Below, piece by piece: positions 1-6,300 of a stretch of DNA of 6,445 nucleotides. Both the position numbers and the translations under genes were made by a program. The notes under the pieces were generated by a model. It searched no databases. It was given only the letters and a program-made list of their open reading frames with translations, and had not been told where the DNA came from. Source of the DNA: Bacillaceae bacterium UBA7792 (GTDB taxonomy: Bacteria > Bacillota > Bacilli > Bacillales > Cytobacillaceae); assembly GCA_002480735.1 (NCBI GenBank), contig DLCS01000036.1, positions 1 through 6,445 of the forward strand, in the 5' to 3' direction. Numbering within the stretch: position 1 is the first letter of the stretch; the number at the start of each line of letters is the position of its first letter.

Positions 1-625
1 AACCGTATGGACAAAGATTCTACCAGGGTTGCTCATTGCTGCTGCTATTTGGGTGCAAAGAAAACGGATTTCAGGAGAGCTGAAATGGATTCCAACCTTC
101 CTCGCTGGTGCTTATCTGCTACAGCCTTACTATGTGTTGATCAGTGAGCTAGAGGTTCATTATCTATTATTGCGGGAAGCGTATGTTCTTCCGTTCATCG
201 TTTTTGTAATCTATTTGCGCCGTTGTCTAAAGGGAAGGCATGAAAAGCTTACAGGTCAGCTGCAATGGGGTGTTCTTTTCATCGTATCGTTGGTGTTGGT
301 TGTAGATGGTCTTGAGACTTCAACCATCTATGATGCACTAATTCTTGGGAGTCTCTCGTTAGTTTCGATTCTAGCTGGAGCCTTCCTACGGATAAAATCT
401 TACTTCTTTATTGGCTCGGGTGTCCTTTTGCTCAATGTATTTATGCAAACGAGACCGTTCTGGGGGAACCTGCCATGGTGGGCATACCTTTTGATTGCGG
501 GATCGATTCTCATTGCTGTGGCGAGCTCAAACGAATGGAACAAACAAAAGGTGGCTCGTGGAGAAACGACGATGCTTGGTGTGTTTAAGAAAAAGTTCCT
601 GGAAATGTGGAAGCAGTGGAAATAG
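1..625 (+). CDS. C-terminal part of a polytopic membrane protein (5' end outside window)
   Basis: The reading frame is open from the left edge (first full codon at base 2) to a TAG at 623-625, giving 207 residues. The TTG at 29 is inside the frame and is not a convincing start, so the gene is taken as partial. The protein has about six or seven hydrophobic segments separated by short basic loops, then a charged Lys-rich tail ending in WKQWK. The last hydrophobic pair, around KSYFFIGSGVLLLNVF and WWAYLLIAGSILIAVAS, resembles the C-terminus of large Bacillus membrane proteins annotated as SCO7613/DUF2157-like. That match is from memory and is tentative. No catalytic motif is visible and no function can be assigned. 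It converges on the heme O synthase gene, and no plus-strand terminator with a T-tract was found after it. Confidence 0.7.
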   Translation, partial: TVWTKILPGLLIAAAIWVQRKRISGELKWIPTFLAGAYLLQPYYVLISELEVHYLLLREAYVLPFIVFVIYLRRCLKGRHEKLTGQLQWGVLFIVSLVLVVDGLETSTIYDALILGSLSLVSILAGAFLRIKSYFFIGSGVLLLNVFMQTRPFWGNLPWWAYLLIAGSILIAVASSNEWNKQKVARGETTMLGVFKKKFLEMWKQWK

Positions 626-692
626 GAAAGCAAGGGGGCACGATTTGCAAGATTCGTGTCCTCATCAGCATTTCTGTACTCCCCGAAAATTC

Positions 693-732
693 AAAAAAGC
701 TGCTCCGTGCAATTTTCGCACGGAAGACAGCT
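693..732 (-). terminator. Rho-independent terminator of the heme O synthase gene
   Basis: Read on the minus strand, AGCTG (732-728) pairs with CAGCT (702-698). An inner CCGTGC (723-718) pairs with GCACGG (710-705) around a 7-base AT-rich loop, with a small 4/2 internal bulge between the stems. Six T follow immediately (698-693). It lies 16 bases past the stop codon of the minus-strand gene. The plus-strand side lacks a T-tract, so it should act mainly for the minus strand. Confidence 0.85.
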
Positions 733-747
733 CTTATTAAATCCCCT

Positions 748-1671
748 TTATTGAAAGAAAAAGATCCCCATTAATGAATAGATGATGACAGTTGAAAAGA
801 GAACGGTCATATGCACAAGCGAGTAGACAAACATTGACTTCGCCCATTTGTTTGCATCCATTTTCTTAGAGCCATAGATGCTGAGTACAAGCCAGCCGAT
901 GCTTAGAATCAGTGCAACAAGCATCAATCCAAGGCTAAGTGTACCGAATAAGAAACTGATGGCAACCATAATGAACAAATAAACATTGGTCTGAATGTAG
1001 GTTCTCTTGACCCCCTTGACAACAGGAAGCATCGGTACATTGGCTGCTTCGTAATCTTCATGACTGCGAATCGCAATAGCGTAGAAATGAGGCATTTGCC
1101 AAATTACCGTGACGACAAAAAGTCCAATAATTGCAGGATGGGTAATGTCTGGCTGGATGGCAGCCCAGCCGATGAGTGGCGGCATGGCACCAGAAATACT
1201 TCCTACCTCTGTGTTCCAAATTGTTCTTCGTTTGGTCCACATCGTATAGGGAACAACATAGAAAAAGACTCCTAAAAAACCAAGTAATCCAGCCAGCGGT
1301 GTTGCAAGAGTAAGTATACCGACTCCGAAAATGGTCATTAGAATACTAAGCAACAACACGGTTTTTGGAGAAATTTCACCGGTCACGGTCGGGCGTTTTC
1401 TCGTCCTTTTCATGATGGCGTCAATATCCCGATCGTACAGATTATTGAGTGCACCAGCAGCAGCTATGACGAGAGTTGTCCCGATTAAGGCGTACACGAT
1501 ATTTGGAAATGTCTCGACAAGGTCCTTTTGGTAGGTATATAAAGAGAGGGTTAATCCCGCAAACATCGGAATCAAGTTGGATTTAATAATCCCTGTCTTG
1601 ACAGTCGCTCCAATGATTTTTGACAAAGGCTGTCTCGGCAGCGCTGTTGAAAGTTGTTTTTCATTCATCAC
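748..1671 (-). CDS. ctaB: Protoheme IX farnesyltransferase (heme O synthase)
   Basis: This is a UbiA-superfamily prenyltransferase that transfers a farnesyl group to the heme B 2-vinyl, giving heme O, the precursor of heme A for aa3-type oxidases. It is an integral membrane enzyme. The 307-residue length is normal for the family. The first Asp-rich motif is NNLYDRDID (76-84), followed by KRTRKRP (88-94). The family signature TKRRTIWNTEVG is at 146-157 and the motif HFYAIAIRSHEDY at 195-207. About nine hydrophobic segments span the protein. The start is GTG at 1671 with ATG next at 1668. AAAGGA lies about 10 bases upstream of the GTG, so either start is possible. It appears monocistronic: it has its own terminator, and the gene behind it also ends in one. 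In Bacillus subtilis ctaB sits beside ctaA and the ctaC-G genes, while a second homologue, ctaO, stands apart. This copy has neither ctaA nor ctaC next to it, so it may be the ctaO/ctaB2-type paralogue. Confidence 0.93.
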   Translation of the reverse strand: MMNEKQLSTALPRQPLSKIIGATVKTGIIKSNLIPMFAGLTLSLYTYQKDLVETFPNIVYALIGTTLVIAAAGALNNLYDRDIDAIMKRTRKRPTVTGEISPKTVLLLSILMTIFGVGILTLATPLAGLLGFLGVFFYVVPYTMWTKRRTIWNTEVGSISGAMPPLIGWAAIQPDITHPAIIGLFVVTVIWQMPHFYAIAIRSHEDYEAANVPMLPVVKGVKRTYIQTNVYLFIMVAISFLFGTLSLGLMLVALILSIGWLVLSIYGSKKMDANKWAKSMFVYSLVHMTVLFSTVIIYSLMGIFFFQ

Positions 1672-1729
1672 TTTGACGATGTCCTTTACGTAAGTATTTG
1701 TAAGTTAAGATTTTTATTGTCCAATATTG

Positions 1730-1758
1730 ATTTTACCATGTTTGTGAGAAAAATCACT
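1730..1758 (-). promoter_or_regulatory. CRP/FNR-like palindrome and possible -10 upstream of the heme O synthase gene
   Basis: On the minus strand AGTGA-N6-TCACA occupies 1758-1743, nine of ten bases of the TGTGA-N6-TCACA box recognised by Bacillus Fnr and other CRP/FNR-family regulators. A TAAAAT (1735-1730) just downstream could be a -10, but no good -35 is visible, and a second AT-rich candidate lies near 1716-1711. Depending on the start used, the box would sit near -28 (repressing position) or near -46 (activating position). Function is inference only. Confidence 0.3.
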
Positions 1759-1817
1759 ACTTTTGCTTGAACATTTTTAAAATAGCTACAATCGGGATGA
1801 TTCTTCTTTCTAATAAC

Positions 1818-1852
1818 AAAAAAGAGTTTGGTGGAAATTCTCTACCAAACTC
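1818..1852 (-). terminator. Rho-independent terminator at the end of the mnx operon
   Basis: On the minus strand GAGTTTGGT (1852-1844) pairs perfectly with ACCAAACTC (1832-1824). The stem extends three more pairs with one G-U, leaving a 5-base loop. Six T follow (1823-1818). It begins about 20 bases past the stop of the 255-codon gene and closes the minus-strand operon before the heme O synthase promoter region. Confidence 0.88.
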
Positions 1853-1871
1853 TCACATTTTTCAAGAAGTC

Positions 1872-2639
1872 CTACGCCCTCAAATCCATTATCTCCATAT
1901 AACAAATGGTCCCCCAATCTATCTCTTGCAGGCCGTTTTGGGTCATTATTTGTACTCGTACTCCATCTGAGTTAGACAGGATTCCTTTGATATTATAATG
2001 ATCGATCGTTTTTATTAATATCTTTTTCCCTAAGAAATCCATCAAGTATTGCTGAAGAGTGAGTCCGAAAAATAAGTTGACTAGCTCTGGCCTCTTACCA
2101 ACAAATTCTCCAAAATTGAAAACCATTTGTCTCCTAGTTTCCTTATCCGTTTTCAAAAATTCTGGTTCATGATCGAGTTTTGCGTCTTGATCCCATTCAA
2201 GCGAAATCAACTGTTCATATAGAATGAATACGAATTGTCCATGAGTATTGATTTGCACAAAGTCTCGACCTGCTGTTCCTAGCAAACCTGATACCTTCTT
2301 TTGACAATCTACGGTTGCTTTAATAGGAATTCCTTGCAACTGAAGTAGTTGAAGCTGTAGCCGGCGCATATTGTTCGGATTTCTTTGATTTCCTAGTGAC
2401 CGTAATAAATCATTGGCTACCTCAATGCATCTTTGTAGCTCATCTAATAATTCGGGTGGCAGGGGACTATTAGGTGATGAGAATCGTTTGGTCGGAAATT
2501 GTTCTGGACAAGGAAATGGAGAGCCGAAATGGTCATTTTGAACTTTGGCTGATTGAACCTCTACACAGCAAATCCGTGATTTGGGATGACCTCTTTTACA
2601 TGTACAGGATTCTTTATGGCAAATGAGGCAAATTGTCAT
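1872..2639 (-). CDS. Cys-rich protein of unknown function with two Sm-like modules, coupled to mnxG
   Basis: The product is 255 residues. The ATG at 2639 was chosen because it overlaps the mnxG stop as ATGA and has AGGGG seven bases upstream. The frame stays open further upstream, but that stretch lies inside mnxG. The N-terminus is Cys-rich: C4, C7, C12, C14, C24, C25 and C44, in a C-x2-C-x4-C-x-C-x9-C-C pattern that suggests metal binding or disulfide cross-linking. A Pro/Ser stretch (54-62) and a helical, Gln/Leu-rich segment (62-102) follow. Two similar beta-rich modules come next, at about 104-149 and 203-250. Both show an I-x-I-K start, a G-x-L turn, a VQI strand and a final acidic-hydrophobic strand. 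They resemble small Sm/DUF2642-type barrels seen in Bacillus spore-associated proteins, but this is pattern recognition, not a search. There is no signal peptide or membrane segment. Operon position suggests a spore-surface role next to the Mn oxidase. The family is not recognised with certainty. Confidence 0.8.
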   Translation of the reverse strand: MTICLICHKESCTCKRGHPKSRICCVEVQSAKVQNDHFGSPFPCPEQFPTKRFSSPNSPLPPELLDELQRCIEVANDLLRSLGNQRNPNNMRRLQLQLLQLQGIPIKATVDCQKKVSGLLGTAGRDFVQINTHGQFVFILYEQLISLEWDQDAKLDHEPEFLKTDKETRRQMVFNFGEFVGKRPELVNLFFGLTLQQYLMDFLGKKILIKTIDHYNIKGILSNSDGVRVQIMTQNGLQEIDWGTICYMEIMDLRA

Positions 2640-5272
2640 TTTGCATCCCCTACTTTTCCAAGTGTCTTTAATGGTGCAAGCAGCGGGCTCTTTCGATCCA
2701 GCACCCGCATGATCCCCCACACCCCAAGTTCGATGTCCCAACGAATGAGACCAGAACGGTACATATAATCTCCTGGTTGCTCTAGGAATCCGCCAGCCCC
2801 ATAGAATAATGGAAAATCTAGGTTCGTTCCTGGACTAATTTCTCCTCTAGAAGAGATGGTGGAAGAATTCACATCGTTCGGGCTTCTCAAAAATTTGTGT
2901 CCATGGATATGAAAGGAATGGGCTCTTGGTTTATCAGCTGGAAAAACAAGTCGTAATGTTACGGGATCACCAGGATAGGCCATTAGGAGTGGGGTGCTCG
3001 GATCTGTTCTTCCCTCGGTTGAGCTAAACACCTTGAAGGCCTCTTCAAAGTTGTCAATGCGGTTGCTAAATCTTTCATTACGATAATTGAAGGCCCTTGA
3101 ACCTTGATCCTCAAAATCTGCATCCTCTTCTTCTTCCTCCACTTCAAATAGGGGATCAGGGTCGATGATGAGTTCACCGTTCTTGTCGAGGAGTCTTGCG
3201 CCGTCATGCATCAGGAGGGCAAACTCTCTAAATTCGTATAGTAGTGGATTTGAAATAATCGCTTGGCTTCCTGTTTTGATTTCTTCTCTTGTCTTTGGAT
3301 CGAGATAGGAGGAACCCCTTGGCTCTGAAATAAGCATTCCAAAAGCACCGTGATGCCTATGATTACGAATATCAGCCATATCCCAAAGATTGGTAGAGCC
3401 GAATTCACGGTCAATATACCATCTGTACGTAATCGACTCTCCTGGTGCAATTGTTTGATCCCTATTGAAGCCAACGGTTGCCCCGTCTGAGTCACGAACG
3501 TCATATACCACCAACTGCGCATGCATTGAAATTCTATTAGAAGGGGGGAAAGATGCATCAACCGGGACTCCTGGATATCCGTGAATTTCATCATGATGAA
3601 ATTTACCTGTTAGTCTATTCGTAAGTGTGACTTCGACCCATTCACCAGAATTTGCTCTTAGGATCAGCGGCTCAGGATTTAATTTTCCGGATAGAATGTC
3701 CTTCTCGTGTTCCTTCAGAGCAAAGACGATCCCAAATGGGTCATGATCACCGGCCTTGTTATAAAAGATTGGGGTCTGAAGGGCGACGACATCATATTTG
3801 CGTATTTTTGCCCCTGGTGGATAAGGGTTGTGATTTTCTTCAACCCGTGGAGGCTTTTTTCCAGTTGGGCATGGCAATGGTTCTTTTCTTGGTGATGGCG
3901 CTTCTCGATCGGTTAATGGGATAAGATGGGGGACTCTTTTTTCAAATGTTCGAACCAGGCCCCAGTTTCCAAGCCAAATATCATCTAGTGAACCAAAATG
4001 GTAGAGCATATCGAAGTCGCCCTTACCTTCAATTTCAAATTCGAACGTAAATTCTTCGGCTATGACAGTATGCTGGTGTTGATCAATTTCTGAATCTAAG
4101 TCTGGTCTTTCCCGATGCCAGCGTTGCCGATGGAGGTTAAAGCTGTGAGATTCCTCATGTGCACCCTGGATAAGACGAATTCTAACGGGGTCACCATTAT
4201 AGGTCTCCAAAAGTGGTGTTACAGGGTCTCCATGAACCCATGAGCTGAAGACATAGGCAGGATCACAATCAGGCTTTTTCAGACGAAACTGAATCGGTTC
4301 ATTTCGGTAATTAATCCCCATTACGCCAGGGTCATCTGGAGAACCAGGGAATGGCGGTGGGTTCAATGGACATCCGTCCTTATCAAATAAGAGTGAAAAG
4401 TCATGAACAAATAAACTAAATTCACGAAAGTCAGGGATAAGTGGATGAACAATCGTTGCTTGTGTTCCAGATTTTAGTTCTTTTCCAGTTCTCGAGTCTA
4501 AGAATTTAGAGCCTCTTGCTTGAATGTTAATCCCTGCAAAAACTCCGTGCTGCTGATGTTCATTTGCGAATAAATGGTCATGCCAGAAGGTTGCTTTCAA
4601 TTCGACATCCGCAAACCATTGGTATTCAATCGTTTCCCCAGGCAAAATACCTGAATCATAGTTCCAGCCGACATTCGCACCATCGGCAACGAGCGGATCA
4701 AATTTAACAAAGTGAACATGCATTCCAGCTTCATAAGTTCGGTTAACAAGTTGAAAGGCGTTCCCGCCAAGGGTTTCTGGTAGTTTATTTGTGAACTTCA
4801 AACGTATGCATTCGCCTGCGTTCGCACGAATGACAAGTGGCTCTGCTTTCTTTCGACCTGAACGGACGTCTTCTTCATCTTCAGCAAGCACGTATAATCT
4901 TCCTTCCGGATCATGCCAGCCTTGGTCGTTATAGACGATGGGCATTTGCATGAGCACGACATGGAACTCTCTTTCAGGTGTGACTCCAGGGGTACATGGA
5001 TTCGCAAACACTGCACCAGGTACGGCATTTGGAGCAAAATGATTCTTTTCAATCTGAGTGGCTTCTCTCCCGCCCTTAATTCCTAGTGGTGGACGGGGGG
5101 CCTTGCACCCCACAATACCAGGGATGAAGTTCGGGAATCCTGGTCTTTCAATGGTCGGCTCTGGTGGAAGTGGTCGATCTGGCAATGGATTGAGTCGCTT
5201 AATTGGAACACCATTTGGATAGCACTGACTACCATCCTGCAACGTATCGAAATTCCGCTGAATCCCCCACAT
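2636..5272 (-). CDS. mnxG: C-terminal fragment of mnxG (up to 878 residues)
   Basis: This frame is open from just after the one-base deletion down to a TGA at 2636-2638 that overlaps the next ATG. The first ATG is at 5272, but AAGGA abuts it with no spacer, so independent initiation there is doubtful; the ATG is really Met344 of the repaired protein (the M ending HCHxxxHxxxxM). The fragment carries the end of domain 2 and the second and third two-domain units. It includes HVH (185-187), HDH (231-233), a partial HSFNLH (376-381) and HSFHIHGH (785-792). An acidic loop of mostly Glu/Asp lies at 710-722. The length and good conservation of all repeat signatures show no further decay. Confidence 0.8.
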   Translation of the reverse strand: MWGIQRNFDTLQDGSQCYPNGVPIKRLNPLPDRPLPPEPTIERPGFPNFIPGIVGCKAPRPPLGIKGGREATQIEKNHFAPNAVPGAVFANPCTPGVTPEREFHVVLMQMPIVYNDQGWHDPEGRLYVLAEDEEDVRSGRKKAEPLVIRANAGECIRLKFTNKLPETLGGNAFQLVNRTYEAGMHVHFVKFDPLVADGANVGWNYDSGILPGETIEYQWFADVELKATFWHDHLFANEHQQHGVFAGINIQARGSKFLDSRTGKELKSGTQATIVHPLIPDFREFSLFVHDFSLLFDKDGCPLNPPPFPGSPDDPGVMGINYRNEPIQFRLKKPDCDPAYVFSSWVHGDPVTPLLETYNGDPVRIRLIQGAHEESHSFNLHRQRWHRERPDLDSEIDQHQHTVIAEEFTFEFEIEGKGDFDMLYHFGSLDDIWLGNWGLVRTFEKRVPHLIPLTDREAPSPRKEPLPCPTGKKPPRVEENHNPYPPGAKIRKYDVVALQTPIFYNKAGDHDPFGIVFALKEHEKDILSGKLNPEPLILRANSGEWVEVTLTNRLTGKFHHDEIHGYPGVPVDASFPPSNRISMHAQLVVYDVRDSDGATVGFNRDQTIAPGESITYRWYIDREFGSTNLWDMADIRNHRHHGAFGMLISEPRGSSYLDPKTREEIKTGSQAIISNPLLYEFREFALLMHDGARLLDKNGELIIDPDPLFEVEEEEEDADFEDQGSRAFNYRNERFSNRIDNFEEAFKVFSSTEGRTDPSTPLLMAYPGDPVTLRLVFPADKPRAHSFHIHGHKFLRSPNDVNSSTISSRGEISPGTNLDFPLFYGAGGFLEQPGDYMYRSGLIRWDIELGVWGIMRVLDRKSPLLAPLKTLGKVGDAK
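2647..2651 (-). promoter_or_regulatory. Ribosome binding site fixing the start of the gene after mnxG
   Basis: AGGGG on the minus strand lies inside the last codons of mnxG, seven bases before the ATG at 2639-2637. Together with the ATGA stop/start overlap it supports translational coupling. It also argues against the longer in-frame start at 2741. Confidence 0.65.
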
Positions 5273-5312
5273 TCCTTCGCCAAAGTGAGGGTAGAGATGA
5301 CAGTGAATGATC

Positions 5313-5314
5313 CA
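5313..5314 (-). other. mnxG: One-base deletion (frameshift) in mnxG at the expected Trp330
   Basis: The minus strand reads GGA GAT GGA TCA TTC, continuing in a wrong frame. Adding one T after GAT gives GGA GAT TGG ATC ATT CAC TGT CAT, that is GDWIIHCH. This is the textbook start of the multicopper oxidase HCHxxxHxxxxM motif, and the frame then joins the 878-residue fragment. The likely loss is one T of a TT pair. No slippery heptamer lies at the site. Confidence 0.85.
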
Positions 5315-5433
5315 TCTCCAGCGGCTTCTTGAAAGCTACCAGCTCCATATAACGGCGTAACTGTAAAATGTGTCTGTGGGGAAATGGCTTGCACATCGAG
5401 AATCTCTGAATCCTGGTCCGTCGGTTCAAAAAG

Positions 5434-5436
5434 TCA
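5434..5436 (-). other. mnxG: In-frame TGA in mnxG where Trp289 is expected
   Basis: The minus-strand context is CAA TGA CTT TTT GAA CCG. Replacing TGA with TGG restores HQWLFEP, and the same frame then reads on through 40 sensible residues (LFEPTDQDSEILDVQAISPQ and beyond). A single G-to-A change explains it. TGA followed by C is a leaky stop context, so low-level readthrough is possible but unproven. Confidence 0.8.
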
Positions 5437-6300
5437 TTGGTGGACATGGTAGTGGAAGGAGTGGGTTTCCTGTGTTCCTGCATGGACAAGCCTGATCTTG
5501 ATGGGGTCGCCCACATAAGCTCGGAGTATTGGCGTATCAGGATCTCCAAACACCCAGGAATCATGATGGACTTCCTCACCTTCACAATCAGGACAGACGA
5601 CGCCTTCTTGAATCAATCTCATTCTGTTCCGCATTGGCTCGGCACGATAATTCACGAGATGGGTCGCTTCTGGCTGTAAAGTATGTGGGCTGATCGGTTT
5701 TTGTCCTGTTAAATCATCGACCTCCATCTCATCGTGGAAGAACCAGCCATACTCACGGAAAGAAGGGAGTAGGGGATTATGAACATCGGCAAAGCAGCCG
5801 CTGTTTATTGGTTTACCTGTTACAGGGTCTGTCCAATAAGAACCTCTAGGCTCTACAAAAAGGGCACCAAATAAACCGTGGACGTTGCTCCCTTTTTCAC
5901 TCGAAAGCGGATTTCCTAAATCTGAGAAAAAGTGTACTCCTTCTTGCTGGACCTTCCATTTGTAGACGATGGTATCACCAGGTGCAACCGTCGTGTCTGG
6001 ATTAAGGCCAACAAATGCACCATCCGAAGTTAACACATTGTATTCGGCGTTTTGAATATGCATCGATGTATGAAATGGAAGTTGGTTTTCAAATAATACT
6101 TCAACCTCGTCTCCAACGTTTGCACGAATCACGAGTGGCTCGACTAAATCCACGGTGGAGAAGGGTTTATGCTTCACCTGCTCTTTAATGATCTCTTCAT
6201 TTTCCTTTAATACATACATCATTCCGTCAGGGTCATGATCACCGAATCTATTTACCACAATTCTGATGGGGATTGCGACAATATGAAACTTTCTAATCAT
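5434..6300 (-). CDS. mnxG: N-terminal fragment of mnxG (288 residues, ends at in-frame TGA)
   Basis: This is the frame as it would be translated from the mnxG ATG. It covers the first cupredoxin domain (with EPLVIRANVGDEVEVLF at 54-70 and SMHIQNAEY at 79-87) and most of the second. It ends straight after the HSFHYHVHQ motif (280-288). The ATG overlaps the stop of the preceding gene by eight bases. It holds the HxxHxH half of a copper centre but lacks the HCHxxxH partner that binds type 1 and type 3 copper, so on its own it should not form a working oxidase. An unusual CPDC pair (C236, C239) sits in the loop before the second domain's conserved GDPDTPILRAYVGDP stretch. Confidence 0.8.
   Translation of the reverse strand: MIRKFHIVAIPIRIVVNRFGDHDPDGMMYVLKENEEIIKEQVKHKPFSTVDLVEPLVIRANVGDEVEVLFENQLPFHTSMHIQNAEYNVLTSDGAFVGLNPDTTVAPGDTIVYKWKVQQEGVHFFSDLGNPLSSEKGSNVHGLFGALFVEPRGSYWTDPVTGKPINSGCFADVHNPLLPSFREYGWFFHDEMEVDDLTGQKPISPHTLQPEATHLVNYRAEPMRNRMRLIQEGVVCPDCEGEEVHHDSWVFGDPDTPILRAYVGDPIKIRLVHAGTQETHSFHYHVHQ

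Larger units (their letters stand above)
2636..6300 (-). pseudogene. mnxG: mnxG, multicopper Mn(II) oxidase, interrupted by a TGA and a one-base deletion
   Basis: Repairing two lesions gives a 1221-residue protein, near the known size of MnxG. MnxG is the copper oxidase that turns Mn(II) into Mn(IV) oxide on the spore surface, working in a complex with MnxE and MnxF. It starts at the ATG at 6300, with AGGA nine bases upstream. It has no signal peptide, as expected for a protein made in the mother cell. The sequence consists of three related units of about 370-390 residues (about 1-371, 443-795 and 831-1209), each fitting two cupredoxin domains, joined by Pro-rich linkers (372-411, 795-833). 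Copper motifs in repaired numbering are HxxHxH at 280-285, HCHxxxHxxxxM at 333-344 with the type 1 Cys334, HVH at 528-530 and HDH at 574-576. The third unit keeps HSFHIHGH (1128-1135) but has no HCH motif. The lesions are a TGA at codon 289 and a missing base at codon 330. The gene could be truly inactive, or the sequence could be wrong here. Confidence 0.85.

Noticed and set aside
639..658. Imperfect hairpin CACGA...TCGTG after the membrane protein gene
   Set aside because: The stem is only five clean pairs and no T-tract follows on the plus strand, so it is not supported as a terminator.
1767..1970. 67-codon open frame on the plus strand between the heme O synthase gene and the mnx operon
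   Set aside because: It runs through the mnx operon terminator and into the antisense of the Cys-rich gene, has no convincing ribosome site, and its product has no recognisable features.
2640..2741. Longer N-terminus (34 extra codons) for the gene after mnxG
   Set aside because: This stretch is the antepenultimate coding region of mnxG in another frame. The ATG at 2639 has a good ribosome site and an ATGA overlap, and protein character changes there.
3211..3594. 127-codon minus-strand frame and similar open frames inside mnxG and the heme O synthase gene
   Set aside because: They lie wholly within well-supported genes in other frames and show no protein family features or ribosome sites.
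5272..5400. A split-gene design with separately initiated C-terminal MnxG
   Set aside because: The ATG at 5272 has AAGGA with no spacing and lies after the HCH motif, so the product would lack a required copper ligand set; a lesion explains the data better.
5430..5440. prfB-like programmed +1 frameshift at the TGA C context in mnxG
   Set aside because: The frame continues correctly after the TGA without any shift, so a frameshift there would not restore the protein. The codon before the TGA is CAA, not the slippery CTT.
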